A stretch of 64,000 nucleotides of DNA from Adiantum capillus-veneris. Taxonomy: Eukaryota > Streptophyta > Polypodiopsida > Polypodiales > Pteridaceae. How positions within the stretch are numbered: position 1 is the stretch's first letter; the number at the start of each line of letters is the position of its first letter. Positions 20,064 through 32,839 of this stretch are shown piece after piece. Both the position numbers and the translations under genes were made by a program. The stretch lies in contig CM043966.1 in the NCBI GenBank assembly GCA_014529385.2, positions 88,936,587 to 89,000,586 on the forward strand. The letters are read 5' to 3'. Below the pieces are notes generated by a model. It did no database searches, was not told the origin of the DNA, and was given only the letters and a program-made list of their open reading frames with translations.

Positions 20064-23000
20064 CCATTGGTGTGTAGGAGGGGACTTCAACATGTTGGAG
20101 GACCCTTCTGACAGGATTGGAGGCAGCCATGCTACTGTGCATGGAGTCGAGTTAGCAGCTTGGGAGAGGTTGTGTATGACTTTGAGGGTCTCGGATACAT
20201 GGCAGCACTCTGGCTTTGTGAGGCCTCCAGAGTGTCTTGCCTTCTCTAGGTCGGACCGCAGAGTGGGAGGAGCGAATCTATCGCGGATAGATCGCTTCTA
20301 CACTAGTGACCACTTCAGTGACGTCGGGGGATCAATGGGCATCCTAGCAGGGACATCCTTCTCGGACCATGCACCAGTGATCCTCACAGTGGCAGACAGG
20401 CAGAGGAGTGGAAGCACGATGCTTCGCATCCCAGAGCGGGTCTTGTTGGATTCAGCACTCAGAGAGAGGGTAGAGGCTCTTTGGACAGAGGGCATGGACA
20501 ACCAGGCTCTACCTGCAGACAGAGTGGCCTCAGGCCTAGCTCAACTTAGTCACTTTTTTCTCCAGGAGTCTCTGGCTCGACGGGCTGTAGCGAGAGAGGA
20601 GGAGCAGCGTCTCAGACGAGGCATTGCTTCACTACAGAGGATGCAGGAGCAGCATCCAGACAGTTCATGGTTGGAGGAGCAGTTACATCAGGCTCGACAG
20701 GAGCTTGCTTGCACAGAGGAGAGGCGTCATGAGTTTTCCTTTCACCGACAGGCATCTCAGTGCACTCAAGAGGGAGACAGAGTGACAGGTGCTTTTTTTG
20801 AGACAGTGGGACCTCGGCACTCGCATGCCAAGGTCAATCAGTTGAGGAGACCCAATGGGTCAGTTGTTTGTGAGCCCGAGGATATGTGTGCAGTTGCTAC
20901 TGACTTTTACCGTGAGTTACTGTCGGCTGGGCCCAGTCAGAGCGGCAGGATGCATGCAGGGAGTAAGTTTGAGCACAGATGCCTTGTCTTGTGACTGAGG
21001 AGATGCGCCAGAGGCTAGAGATGTCTCTTCAGCTTGAGGAGCTGCACACGGCTCTTAGGGCCTCCCTCGTGGTAGCTGTCCAAGTGAGGATGGGCTGACT
21101 CTCAGCTTCTTCTTGGAGTACTGGGACCTGCTTGGCCCAGATCTTTGTAGTGCCTTTCAGTACATTCTGCACACAGGAGTGATGCCGGATAGCATGAGTG
21201 AGGGCCTGATTTACCTCATTCCAAAGTAGGGTGGCTTCTTGGATGAGATTCGACAGTGGCACCCCATCACCATCCTCAACTCAACCTACAAAATTCTTGC
21301 CAAGGCTTTGAGTTTGAGGATTCAGCTACTTTTGGAGAGCCTTATACATGGGACTCAGACAGGTTTTGTCAAGGAACGCAGTATCCTTGACAACATCTTC
21401 ACTTTCTGGGAGGTTTCTGTCCTTGCACGGCTCCGTGGGGAGGACCTTGTGATTCTTCTTCTCGATTTTGAGAAGGCATATGACAGAGTTGACTTGGACT
21501 TTCTAGAGGGCACTCTACGCAGTATGGGCTTCTCAGATGCTTGGATCAGAGGGGTGTCAGCTTTGTACAGACAGGCTCACAGTCAGGTGCTTTTGGCAGG
21601 AGGTAGAGGTGAGCGCTTCATGCTCACACGATCGGTCTGACAGGGTTGTCCTCTTGCCCCCTTTCTCTTTCTGTTCTATGCGGAGGCGAGGAGCAGATTT
21701 TTGGTGTCACAGCAGGTTGGTCTGAGAGGCTTAGCACTCCCTATATGGGGAGATGAGCTTCTGGACGCTGAGTTTGCCGACGACTCAGCCTTGTACTTAG
21801 AGGGCCAGGAGGCCAATCTACATAGATGTGAGCAGGCTTTGGAGACCTTTTGCTGTGCATCGGACGCACTGATCAACTGGAGAAAGACAGTGGCTTTCTC
21901 GGTTGGCAGTGCTCCTGTGCCAGATTGGATGCCAAGAGAGGGTTTCAGGTGGATTCCTCCGGGGACTGCAGTTCGGTACTTGGGTTGTCAGGTTGGTTTG
22001 GACTTGTCCCCTGAGCAGCAGATTGCTCCTCTTCTCCTGTCCATCAGGAGAAAGCTGTTACATTGGAGCTCAGCACGACTTTCGCTGTCCGGTAGAGTAG
22101 TAGTTGCCAACCAGGTGTTGTTGGCGACTATGTGGTACATCACTTCTTACTGGATCTTCTGGAGTTCTTGTATCAGCGAGGTAGAGAGACTGATCAGGAA
22201 CTTCCTTTGGTTGGGTCGTGACACTCAGATTGCCCGAGCCAAGGTGGCTTGGTCGGTCATCACACTTCCTTGTTCTCAGGGAGGGCTTGGGATCATTCAT
22301 CCAGCACAGCACAGCAGAGCCCTTCTTGGGAAGTTCGCCGTCAGAGGACCTCTTCCAGGCGAGGAGCCCTTGAAGGAGTTCTTGCTGCAGAGGCTTCGTG
22401 CCAGGGTGCCTCAGTCAGGAGGCCCTTGGCAACCTTCGACCAGATGGATCTTTACAGAGTTGCGCCGAGTTGGTTTGAGCAGGAGACTGGAGGACCGATT
22501 CGCTGTGAGTTTGCTTCGATCTTGGGAGCTCTTACGGCGTGGCCTAGAGCAGAGACAGCCGACGTGCACGGAGGAGCGCCTGTGGCAGCCCCTCGTATGG
22601 AACCCAATGGTTAGCACTCAGAGAGGCCACTTGGTTGGGAGTCGGCCTCATGTTTCTTGGGGTCCCATGGCAGCAGGTCCAGCGCGCTCTCTAGGTGACT
22701 GGCTAGAGTTCACAGGTCTATCAGAGGAGGTGCAGGGTGCCCAGCTACAGGGCATGAGAGGGGTGCAGAGCATGTGTAAGGACATCTCAGAGTCAGTTCC
22801 AGCTGAGTGGCTCACGCCTCTCGAGCCAGTAGCACCCCGGTGGATGGGAGCCTTCACACGACTGGAGGTTCTCATTTCAGTCAGGGCCTGCTCAGAGACT
22901 GTCCCAGCCCTGCTCTTCGAGCTTCAGGGTGGGGGACGATTACAGCGAGTTGCAGTAGAGGCCCCGCAGGTAGCAGAGTGCTGTTTCCAGAGGATTCGAG

Positions 23001-23146
23001 TTGTGGGCATCTGTGGGAGGACTTGCGTCATAGACCTTGACCCAACAGCTCTTGAGACTGGACACTGGAGGCTATGGGCTCGGGAGTGTTGTCCACTGGC
23101 ACGAGTAGAGTGGGATTCTGGTGAGTGGCTATGGAGGGACCCCTTC
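20064..23146 (+). pseudogene. LINE ORF2, endonuclease C-terminal half and reverse transcriptase
   Basis: The frame resumes with VGGDFNMLED (20077-20091 codes GGDFN, a catalytic endonuclease block), then RIDRFY and SDHAPV, closing the endonuclease. RT follows: HPITILNSTYKILAKAL, QTGFVKERSILDN, LLDFEKAYDRVD (21460), QGCPLAP (21641) and FADDSALYLEG with the catalytic DD (21775). The L1-type thumb and connection follow (INWRKTVAF, YLGCQVG). Frameshifts lie near 20940-21060, TAG at 21227-21229 and TGA at 21638-21640. The region stops at the gypsy B insertion and resumes at 31937. It would synthesise LINE cDNA at the nicked target, but is inactive here. Confidence 0.9.
23142..23146. repeat. Left 5-bp target duplication of gypsy B
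   Basis: CCTTC here matches 31937-31941 immediately after the right LTR. It shows that the whole 23147-31936 block was integrated as one unit. Confidence 0.88.
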
Positions 23147-24624
23147 TGAAACCGGCCCGTAGGGCGGTAGGCGTTGGCTTTCACCCGAAATTCTTTACTT
23201 TATACACACACACAGAGCACTTTGCAAAGAGAACCTGTAATGGGAATTAACACTTAATCACACACACAGCTCGGAAGCTAGAATGCTCCGAGCAGACGCC
23301 GACAACCTGTAGGCCCCAAAATTGGCGCCCCTTTCGGTATTTCTTTATTCTTTAGGAGGGTAAATTACAAGGTAAGGTCCTGGGAATCCTTCACGTGTAT
23401 CCACCTAGATACCATTTGATTTGGCCAAATTTCGGCAGCATAACAGCCCCAAAACTTGCGCGAAACCAATTCCCTTGTTGGAACTCGCTTGCACTGTCGT
23501 ATACCCTCTGATTCCTGTCCAAAAACAGTAAATTCAGCACGCTGTATTTACTGGTTTTTGCCCTGTTTTCAGCCCCAAACTGTCCCCTAACTGTCCTTTG
23601 CCAGTGGGGCACGATTCCCAATGATCCTGACGTCCGTATGGCTGAAAAACAGTGAAATTACAGCGCATACACAGCGCTGATTTTGCACCTGTACGGTGAG
23701 GTTATGACCCTCACCAATGCCTGCTTTGGAGCAGCAACTAGCTACCCCTGTTCCTGCTCAAGGAGGCTCTTGCCTCAGCACAAAAGCATGAACCCACACA
23801 ACTGTACATCAGTCAAATGAGTAGCCCTCTTGTGGGGCATCACATAATTGCACGTAGGGGAGAGAGAGAGCAGTGTGTAGTGTGCAAGGCATGACTCCTA
23901 GCACCACACTGTACATGAGAGGGAAAGAAAGCACTCCATAGCTCTTAACCTGTGACAGGTTGCAAATGAGGCTTCTCCCAGCTTAAAAATCAGCGCCCAT
24001 TTTTTTGCAAGAGGAAAGTTCACAAAAAGTTGACACTTGGCGCATTTTCAAGCATTTTCCCGTTTTGGGTTTGCCGCTTAAAAATATCCTGACCGGTTGC
24101 CCAGTTGACTTCGCGGCAGAGTTATAAAATGTTCCCCTAGTCATACCGGAGGTAATGACGCGAACACATTTCACGGCCCAAAATAGCAGTTCCCTAAATT
24201 TTAGGAGATGCTTCCGTTGGGCTTCCACTGGTCTTCTGACCATCTATCCTCATTGGGACCGCATCCAAAAATGCAATGTGGCCCAACTGTCGGATACTTT
24301 TTGTTGGTAGTCCAACCTTGACTTTACGCCTTAATTGAGTTTACTTCCTAGTATCCACCAACTTGCTAAGTGCGACGGGGGGACCTATATGATCTTGCTC
24401 TGAGCCTAGACATCCTCTTACCATACGAATTCCAGTGCCGACCACTTCCCGTCTGCGGGTGAATCTATCGTTCACATTGGCCATACAATGTCCGACCGTT
24501 TGCTACTTCAAAAAGAGGGTCTCAAAACAAATAAAATAAACCCCATTGGAAAGAAACCAACAACCAAGGTTAGCAGTTGCCACATCTCTTTGACATGGTT
24601 AATAACTGCCACGTCCTCGTGACA
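23147..24624 (-). repeat. Gypsy B LTR, complete copy in inverted orientation
   Basis: It begins TGAAACCGGCCCG, the reverse complement of the LTR end, and finishes CGTCCTCGTGACA, the reverse complement of the LTR start. It aligns along its full length with 30458-31936 reversed, with scattered substitutions (for example near 23237-23250). Confidence 0.92.
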
Positions 24625-24625
24625 T

Positions 24626-24978
24626 CGACAGTGCAAGCGAGTTCCAGCAGGGGAATTGGTTTCGCGCAAGTTTTGGGGTTGTTATGCTGCCGAAATTTGG
24701 CCAAATCAAATGGTATCTAGGTGGATACACGTGAAGGATTCCCAGGACCTTACCTTGTAATTTACCCTCGTAAAGAATAAAGAAATACCGAAAGGGGCGC
24801 CAATTTTGGGGCCTACAGGTTGTCGGCGTCTGCTCGGAGCATTCTAGCTTCCGAGCCGTGTGTGTATTCAAGTGTTAACTCCCGTCGCAGGTTCTCTTTG
24901 CAAAGTTCTCTGTGTCTGTGTATAAAGTAAAGAATTTCGGGTGAAAGCCAACGCCTACCGCCCTACGGGCCGGTTTCA
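24626..24978 (+). repeat. Gypsy B 5' LTR remnant (last 353 bp only)
   Basis: It matches 31584-31936 of the right LTR in direct orientation, ends GGTTTCA and is followed directly by the PBS. The first ~1126 bp of the 5' LTR are absent. One extra T at 24625 lies at the junction with the inverted LTR. Confidence 0.92.
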
Positions 24979-24994
24979 TGGTTCCATTGCCGGG
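24979..24994 (+). promoter_or_regulatory. Gypsy B primer-binding site
   Basis: TGGTTCCATTGCCGGG starts right after the LTR terminal CA. The initial TGG fits pairing with a tRNA CCA end. I do not identify the tRNA. Confidence 0.7.
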
Positions 24995-25076
24995 ATATCA
25001 ATCACTTTTTCCTCAAAGAGTGAGCCTGGATTGTTCAGGGTAAAGACACACAGTGCAAGAACACGGGGATTACACT

Positions 25077-28000
25077 ATGGCCGACAAGGGGAAGGGAATT
25101 ATGGAAGAGGATTCCTCTCCAAAGGAGAGGCAGAAGATTCCTATGGTTTTTGAGATTGGCGAGAGCTCACGGCCACGTCAGTCTGTACCTCCTGTCAACG
25201 TGAATGTCCCTCCAGTAGTACAGGGCTTTATGACAGGGCAACTTGAGGATGATGCGTTTAAGACTCAGGTAGTTGCCGCGGTGAATGTCTTTTCGCAGCT
25301 GGTGCAGAATCCGAGGTTTATGGAATTCTTGCAAGCGCCACCAGTGCAACAGCAAAATAGGCAACCTACGCCGCGTACGGAGCTTGTTGAAGCTCAAGCC
25401 CAGGTACTTCATGAGGCGCAGGAGGAAAGGGAACACTCGCATGTTGCGGAGTCGGGGGCTCCAAAGCAGGTTCCTCCCGTGCTTGAACAGGTGGCTAGAA
25501 CGCCTATTCCACAGGTTATGCCAGTTCAGCCCGCCACCTTTCAGAGCCAGCATGTTGTCTTGAATGGACAGGGAGCTGGATACCAGGCTATGCACTCAGT
25601 TTTTCCACCCCCCACGGTACATACTGGGTATTTCGGGGGTGGATCAGTGTTCCAAAGTATGGCTGGTTATGCGTCTGGAAGTCAGCCGTACATGCCAGGA
25701 ACAATGTTCGGGGGTATGCAAGGCATCATGCCAAACCCCATGTATGGTACTATCGGCATGCAGCAAGGTTTCCACGGCAACCAGGGCCAGTTTGGGGTGC
25801 CACAGGGTCATTTTGGCATGGCTGGTTTTTCTGGACAGCAGCCAGATATCGCACCTCTGACGCAAAATGTGAATGGCCAACACGTGCCGATCATGCCTAG
25901 TACAGTGCCCATGTTGCAGACCATCCCGTATGACAACTTGGGGGCACTAGAGAAGCCGAAGGCTTACAAAGAAGGTGGTGCAGCGGTAAAGTTCAATACC
26001 TTCAGTGGTTTCGAGGATAAGACAAAGGCACTCACTTTCCTCCAGCAGTTTGATACAGCTTCTGCGGGAGGGAATTTTACAGAGGCCTCGAAGGTCAGGA
26101 AAGCTGCCACTTTCTTAAAGGACAATGCGCTTATATGGTGGACGACATTGTTAATGCAAGGACAGGCACCCGCCACTTGGGTTTACTTCAAGCAAATGTT
26201 TGCATCTGCTTGGCTATCAAATGAATTTGAAGCCGATGTCCTGACAGATTGGCACCAGCTTACTTCAGCTTCGTGCAAGAGCTTGCTGGAGTACAATAGG
26301 AGGTTTTGCAAAGCGTTACTCTTAGTGACCTCCTACAGATTTGTGCCACTGACATAGCAGATAGAGAAGTATTGTTGTGGGCTGCCTAAAGGGCTTCGTG
26401 ATTACTGTACAAAGAACAGAGTGGCTACCCTTACTCAGCTTATGGAAGTTGCGAACACTGGTCTTGCCCTGTTGAAAGGAGAGGACAGTGGATTTCCGAG
26501 CAGTGACAAAGGAGGGCAGCAAAAGAAAAATTCAGCGAAGAAGCCCTTTGTGAAAACGGCTCCTGATGCGTCACAGGGGTTAGAACAGGCCACCAAAGAT
26601 AAGGATTCAGCTGGGACTTCTGGAGCGCAGGCAAAGAAACAGAAAAGGAAGCCTTTTGTGCGCAAGTCGCTCGAGGAAAAGAAGGTCCTAATGGCTGAGA
26701 ACAAATGCTTTATATGCGAGCAGCCTGGTCATATTTCTATCAATTGTCCACAAAGGAAAAGGCCAGCTGACTCAGAGGATAAAGAAGACCAGAAAGGCAA
26801 GAAGCCTAAACCCACGGCAGGTTTAGTGCCAGACATGGTGGGTGACAGGCCCAGCACAGATGCCAGTGAGTTATGCAGGGCATGGGGTAAAGTTAGAGAT
26901 CAGACGGCACTCATCTTCTTTGATCCAGGTGCCAAAGCCAACTTTATCTCACCAGAGTTAGCTATGAAGCTCGGCATCAAAGCTGAAGAGATGGGGTACA
27001 CAGCAGAGGCAGGGTTGGCATGTCCTGGCCACTCAGAGTGTGTTACTCCCATCATTGGAAAACTGCGTCTGCATATTCAGTCGTATGTGGACACTGAAGA
27101 GTTTTACATCATGCCGCTGGAAGGTTGTGACGCCTTGTTGGGGATCCCGTGGATGTTCCGAGTGCATGGAGTCTTGGATGCCTACAACAAAAAGATCACT
27201 GTACAGCATAGGGGCAAAACTCACATCTTGGATGTAAAGCTTAAAGGAGAGTCAGTCCCTATTGTATCTGCTTCTGCTATCACTTCTGTAATAAAGAATC
27301 ATCTTTCTGTGTACTTGATTTTTGCACGTGATGTCTCAGATAGGGATCAGTCAAATTTATCTGTGTTAGATAAAGAAAGGTCAGCATTTTTGCAAAAGTT
27401 TAGTGACTGTTTTTCTGATTCATTACCGTCGCAATTGCCGCCAGAGAGACCTGAGGACCATTGGATAGATTTGGTGCCATGGTGTAGCCCACCAAATAGA
27501 CCTCCCTACAGGGTTAGTGCGGCGCAGCAGAAAGAGATTATGGGCCAGGTTGAGGAGTTATTAGAGAAGGGGCTGATTCAGCCTAGTTCTTCACCCTTTT
27601 GCTCCCCAGTGCTCCTAGTGCAGAAGGAGGATGGCTTATGGCGCATGTGTATTGATTACCGTGCGTTGAATAAGAATACCATCAAGAATAGGTTTCCTAT
27701 TCCTCGCATTGATGATATTCTCGATCGTTTAGAGGGTGCTGCAATTTTCAGCAGGATAGACCTGAAGAGTGGGTACCATCAGATTCGTATAAGCCCAGAG
27801 GATGTGCACAAGACTGCGTTTAGAACGACATTTGGTCTTTATGAGTTTCTAGTGATGCCGTTTGGGCTAACAAATGCTCCTGCCACGTTCAACAGAATGA
27901 TGGACCAGATTTTCCGCTCGCATCAACAGTTTGTTGGAACATTCTTCGATGACATGATTGTGTATTCGAAGAATGAAGAGGAGCATAGGCGTCACTTGAC

Positions 28001-30287
28001 CATTGTGTTCGAAGAGCTGCGCAGTCACAGGTTACTTGTCAATCCTAAGAAAAGTGAATTCTTCCTCGAAGAGATCCACTTTCTGGGTCACATAGTCTCA
28101 AAGGATGGTGTTAGAATGGATCCCGCAAAGGTCGAAGCTATCAAGACATGGCCAGACTTGAAGACTGTGCACGATGTCAGAAGCTTCTTGGGATTGTGTT
28201 CCTACTATAGAAGGTTTATCAGAAATTTTGCAGAGATAGCATCGCCTCTTCACGCATTGCAAAAGAAAGAGGTCACTTTCAGATGGACCCAAAAAGAGAT
28301 TTCAGCTTTTAGTCTCTTAAAGGAAAAGTTGACTTCAGATTCAGTTATTGTTTTGCCAGATCTCAGGAAGTCATTTGTGGTCCAGTGTGACGCGTGTGGC
28401 AGTAGCATCGGAGCAGTGCTAATGCAAGATGGACGGGTAGTAGCCTATGAAAGCCGAATTTTGCAAGGGCTAGAGAGGACTATGCAAGTCTATGAGAAAG
28501 AGCTCTTGGCCGTGATTCATGCGCTTTCTAGCTGGAAGCACTACCTCTTAGGTGCTGATTTTGTTGTCCAAACAGATCATCAGACCTTGCGATACTTCTT
28601 GACACAGTCAAAGTTATCCGAAAAGCATATGCGATGGGCAAACATTCTTTCCATGTTCCACTTCCAGATTATGCATGTGGAAGGCAAGAAGAATGTTGTG
28701 GCTGATGCCTTATCAAGAAAGCCACAAATTTCAGCTGTGTCAATTCCTTATCATCATGAGTTAGATGACATGAAGGAACAGTATACTGTTGATGAAGATT
28801 TTGCAAGGATCTTTGAACAGTTACAAGAGGGGCAACATCACGAGCACTACCTCCTCAGAGATGGTTTTGTGATGATGCATGGCAGACTTTGTGTCACTAG
28901 GCCACTGCGACATAAGGTCATGGAAGAGAGTCATGTCCCACCGTATGCAGGGCATCGTGGCATTGATGCAACAGTTAAAGCGGTAGAGACGTTCTTCTAT
29001 TGGCCTACCTTGAGGAGAGATGTGGATGCCTTTGTGCGAGCATGCATAGTTTGCCAAAAGGCCAAGTTTGACAGGCAAAAGGCACCAGGGTTGTTACAAC
29101 CACTGCCGATTCCGAATAAGCCATGGGAAAGCATTGCTATGGACTTTATCTTTGATCTTCCAAGAACGCCAACAGGGAATGATGGTATATGGACCATTAT
29201 CTGCAGGTTCAGCAAGCAAGCCCATTTTATCCCTGTCAAGAAGAAGATAAAATCTGATCAGATGGCACGCTTGTTCATGTACAATGTGTTTAAGTACCAT
29301 GGTATGCCACAATCGATTATCAGTGATCGTGATCCTCGCATGACCAGTTTGTTCTGGAGAGGATTGTTTGAGAACATGGGTACTACGCTCAAGTTCTCGT
29401 CTTCGTTTCATCCACAAACTGATGGACAGTCAGAAGAGGTCAATTCTACTGTCTTAGATCTACTGAAATGCTATGTGTCAAATAATAAGGGCAAGTGGGA
29501 ACAGTATTTGCCTATGCTTGAGTATGCGTACAATAATACGGTGCATTTGTCTACTGGCAAAGCACCTTTTGAAATTGTTGAAGGCGGCAAAAAGGTTCCT
29601 CCCATTTTGCACACAAAGGACAAGATCTTTGAGGCAGATCGATATGTTGAGAACATGGATGAGATGTATAAGAAGATTAAAGTTGCCTTAGAGAAGACTC
29701 AGGCAAAACAGAAAAAGGCTGCTGATCGTCACCGTCGTGAATTGTTACTATCACCTGGTGATTGGGTTCTCTTAAGGTTCGAAAAGGCAAGGTTAAAGAA
29801 GATGAAGGGCAAGGAACGGCTGTTTCCTAAGCTCAGCATGCGTTACTATGGGCCTTTTCAAGTGCTTGACAAGATCAGCGATGTGGCTTACAGGCTGAAA
29901 ATCCCTGATACGTGGAAGATTCATAATGCGTTTCACGTGAGTCTTCTAAGACCCTTCGTGGGTGATGTGCCAGAAGATATGCCAGTTGAGGATCAGCCAG
30001 AAGTTGAGGAACTTGATGAGATCCTGGTACCTGAGCAAGTTTTGGCACATAAGGACAGAAAAGTTAAGGGACAAGTTGCAAGACGCTATTTGGTGAAGTT
30101 CAAGAACTATCCGCCTATGGATGCAAAGTGGATGGAAGAGCATGAACTGTCAGAGTCACCAAATGTATTGCAGCTTTACCTTGAAGCCTTTGGGTTACAG
30201 CCTACTTATGCCCCAACCCAACGTGTGCAAAGGAGGGGTAATGATAGAGCTAGTACATCAAATGTACATATAAATTCAGTGCCATAG
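25077..30287 (+). pseudogene. Gypsy B Gag-Pol polyprotein with chromodomain (one in-frame stop)
   Basis: The ATG at 25077 opens MADKGKGIMEED; the frame runs 1736 codons to the stop at 30285-30287. Gag has a Q/G/M-rich stretch, then the capsid-like region (FNTFSGFEDKTKALTFLQQF). A TAG at 26355-26357 (codon 427) interrupts it before the knuckle CFICEQPGHISINC (about residue 543). Protease has FFDPGAKANF (about 615). RT has YRALNKNT and FFDDMIVYS (about 956). RNase H has QCDACGSSIGA. Integrase has the HHCC finger (HRGID...CIVCQKAK) and DDE residues in AMDFIF, ISDRDP and QSEEVNS. A GPY/F module YYGPFQVL and a C-terminal chromodomain (VLAHKDRKVKGQ...YLVKFKNYPP) follow. This defines a chromovirus; the chromodomain targets integration to chromatin. 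Only one disabling lesion is seen. Confidence 0.93.
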
Positions 30288-30445
30288 ATGGAAATGGCAA
30301 AAGTATGAAGGCCTCATTAAGTCATTTGTATCTATGTATGTTACGACCTTTCTTGCGGATACATGCGATGATAAAAGAGTGTTAATAGCACAAGATCATC
30401 AGTGGCGTGTATTTATGGTATGCAATCGAGGACGTTTGCGATTTC

Positions 30446-30457
30446 AAGAGGGGGGTA
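30446..30457 (+). promoter_or_regulatory. Gypsy B polypurine tract
   Basis: AAGAGGGGGGTA lies immediately upstream of the 3' LTR start TGTCACGAGG. Confidence 0.85.
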
Positions 30458-31936
30458 TGTCACGAGGACGTGGCAGTTATTAACCATGTCACAGAGATGT
30501 GGCAACTGCTAACCTTGGTTGTTGGTTTCTTTCCAATGGGGTTTATTTTATTTGTTTTGAGACCCTCTTTTTGAAGTAGCAAACGGTCGGACATTGTATG
30601 GCCAATGTGAACGGTAGATTCACCCGCAGACGGGAAGTGGTCGGCACTGGAATTCGTATGGTAAGAGGATGTCTAGGCTCAGAGCAAGATCATATAGGTC
30701 TCCCCGTCGCACTTAGCAAGTTGGTGGATACTAGGAAGTGAACTCAATTAAGGCGTAAAGTCAAGGTTGGACTACCAACAAAAAGTATCCGACAGTTGGG
30801 CCACATTGCATTTTTGGATGCGGTCCCAATGAGGATAGATGGTCAGAAGACCAGTGGGAGCCCAACGGAAGCATCTCCTAAAATTTAGGGAACTGCTATT
30901 TTGGGCCGTGAAATGTGTTCGCGTCATTACCTCCGGTATGACTAGGGGAACATTTTATAACTCTGCCGCGAAGTCAACTGGGCAACCGGTCAGGATATTT
31001 TTAAGCGGCAAACCCGAAACGGGAAAATGCTTGAAAATGCGCCAAGTGTCAACTTTTTGTGAACTTTCCTCTTGCAGAAAAATGGACGCTGATTTTTAAG
31101 CTGGGAGAAGCCTCATTTGCAACCTGTCACAGGTTAAAGAGCTATGGAGTGCTTTCTTTCCCTCTCATGTACAGTGTGGTGCTAGGAGTCATGCCCTGCA
31201 CACTACACACTGCTCTCTCTCTCCCCTACGTGCAGTTATGTGATGCCCCACAAGAGGGCTACTCATTTGACTGATGTACAGTTGTGTGGGTTCATGCTTT
31301 TGTGCTGAGGCAAGAGCCTCCTTGAGCAGGAACAGGGGTAGCTAGTTGCTGCTCCAAAGCAGGCACTGGTGAGGGTCATAACCTCACCGTACAGGTGCAA
31401 AATCAGCGCTGTGTATGCGCTGTAATTTCACTGTTTTTCAGCCATACGGACGCCAGGATCATTGGGAATCGTGCCCCACTGGCAAAGGACAGTTAGGGGA
31501 CAGTTTGGGGCTGAAAACAGGGCAAAAACCAGTAAATACAGCGTGCTGAATTTACTGTTTTTGGACAGGAATCAGAGGGTATACGACAGTGCAAGCGAGT
31601 TCCAGCAGGGGAATTGGTTTCGCGCAAGTTTTGGGGCTGTTATGCTGCCGAAATTTGGCCAAATCAAATGGTATCTAGGTGGATACACGTGAAGGATTCC
31701 CAGGACCTTACCTTGTAATTTACCCTCCTAAAGAATAAAGAAATACCGAAAGGGGCGCCAATTTTGGGGCCTACAGGTTGTCGGCGTCTGCTCGGAGCAT
31801 TCTAGCTTCCGAGCCGTGTGTGTATTCAAGTGTTAACTCCCGTCGCAGGTTCTCTTTGCAAAGTTCTCTGTGTGTGTGTATAAAGTAAAGAATTTCGGGT
31901 GAAAGCCAACGCCTACCGCCCTACGGGCCGGTTTCA
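30458..31936 (+). repeat. Gypsy B 3' LTR (1479 bp)
   Basis: It starts TGTCACGAGG and ends CGGTTTCA. It contains the shared AATAAAGAAATACCG module near 31733-31775, with an AATAAA poly(A)-like signal at its head. Confidence 0.93.
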
Positions 31937-32113
31937 CCTTCTCTTCTGCAGACCGCCTGGGAGTCCCCTTCTTTCAGTACACTGTTCGGCTTGGACGTCA
32001 TATACTTGCAGCACAGAGAGAGGCCCGCCCCGCTACAGCACGTCATTCGCAAGAGGAGGGCCTCACAGTCGAGTTCTTGGCAGCCTTTTGGCAAAGGCTG
32101 TGGGACTCCAGAC
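31937..32113 (+). pseudogene. LINE ORF2 segment between gypsy B and hAT copy 3
   Basis: The ORF2 frame continues directly after the CCTTC duplication with SSADRLGV and TVEFLAAFWQRLWDSR. This confirms that the LINE was intact here before gypsy B arrived. Confidence 0.8.
32106..32113. repeat. Left 8-bp target duplication of hAT copy 3
   Basis: CTCCAGAC occurs here and at 32840-32847. It differs by one base from the CCCCAGAC target of hAT copy 2. Confidence 0.95.
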
Positions 32114-32839
32114 CAGAGTTACCGGGGAACGCCCCCTCGTTCCGGCGTTCCGGCGTTCCGGGGGGTAGTTCCCTTCCCGAACGTTCCAAAACGTTTCGGA
32201 ACGTCTGACGTTCCAGGTGGCCAGTGCAAACCGGAACGTCTGTTCCGGAACGCCCTCGGAATGTTCCGGAATGCCCCTGGAACGGCCAACGGCTACAAAC
32301 AAATTTGGCAAAAATTGGAAAAATTGAAGTAAATGTTTGGGCTTCTTTTTGAAGTGTGCAAGGCCTCAAGGACTCATAAAATGCACCCCCCTCCCCCTTT
32401 CTCTCCACAAGCTAATCCTCAAGGGTCAAGCTCTCTCCCTCTCACACTCTCAAGATCTCTCCCTCTCAAGACTCACTCTCTCAAGGCTCAAGGCTTCAAG
32501 CCTTCAAGCTCTCTTCCTCTCCCTCCCACTCTCTCAAATCTCTCCCTCTCCCTCTCACTCTCTCGAGTCTCTCCCTCTCACTCTCTCAAGCTCTCTCTCT
32601 CTCTCTCATCTTCATCTAGTCATAGCAAGGTTGAATGGTCTTCAAAACGAGTTTTTTGTGAGTATTAGAGTCAAAGCACTCTAATACTCCTTGTATTTAA
32701 ACACAAGGAGCTAAAAAATGCACTTTTCGGGTGTTTTTTAACCTCCCGTTCCGCACCGTTCCCGTTTTGGACCCCTAGCCGTTCCCCTGTTCCGCGGGGA
32801 TCCCGTCACCGTTCCCGTTCCGCGTTCCGGGTAACTATG
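32114..32839. mobile_element. Non-autonomous hAT copy 3 (726 bp)
   Basis: The termini are CAGAGTTACCGGGGAACGCC and, inward from the right, CATAGTTACCCGGAACGC. The interior is the reverse complement of hAT copy 1, including the CT-rich tract and the two small hairpins near 32660-32720. It has no transposase, so it would depend on a source such as copy 2. Confidence 0.95.

Larger units (their letters stand above)
23147..31936 (+). mobile_element. Ty3/gypsy chromovirus B (8790 bp) with inverted left LTR
   Basis: The coding interior is a standard chromovirus, but the left end is abnormal. It has a complete 1478-bp LTR in reverse orientation, then a 353-bp U5-side piece of LTR in normal orientation, then the PBS. 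The right end is one normal 1479-bp LTR. A CCTTC duplication flanks the whole. Both outer termini are therefore the U5 end of the LTR. The copy interrupts LINE ORF2 after LWRDPF. Confidence 0.92.

Noticed and set aside
26355-26357. Gag TAG of gypsy B as a programmed readthrough stop
   Set aside because: It lies inside Gag before the zinc knuckle rather than at the gag-pol border, so mutation is the simpler reading.
27033-29691. Many antisense and out-of-frame ORFs across gypsy B pol
   Set aside because: Shadows of the 25077-30287 polyprotein frame, with no motifs of their own.
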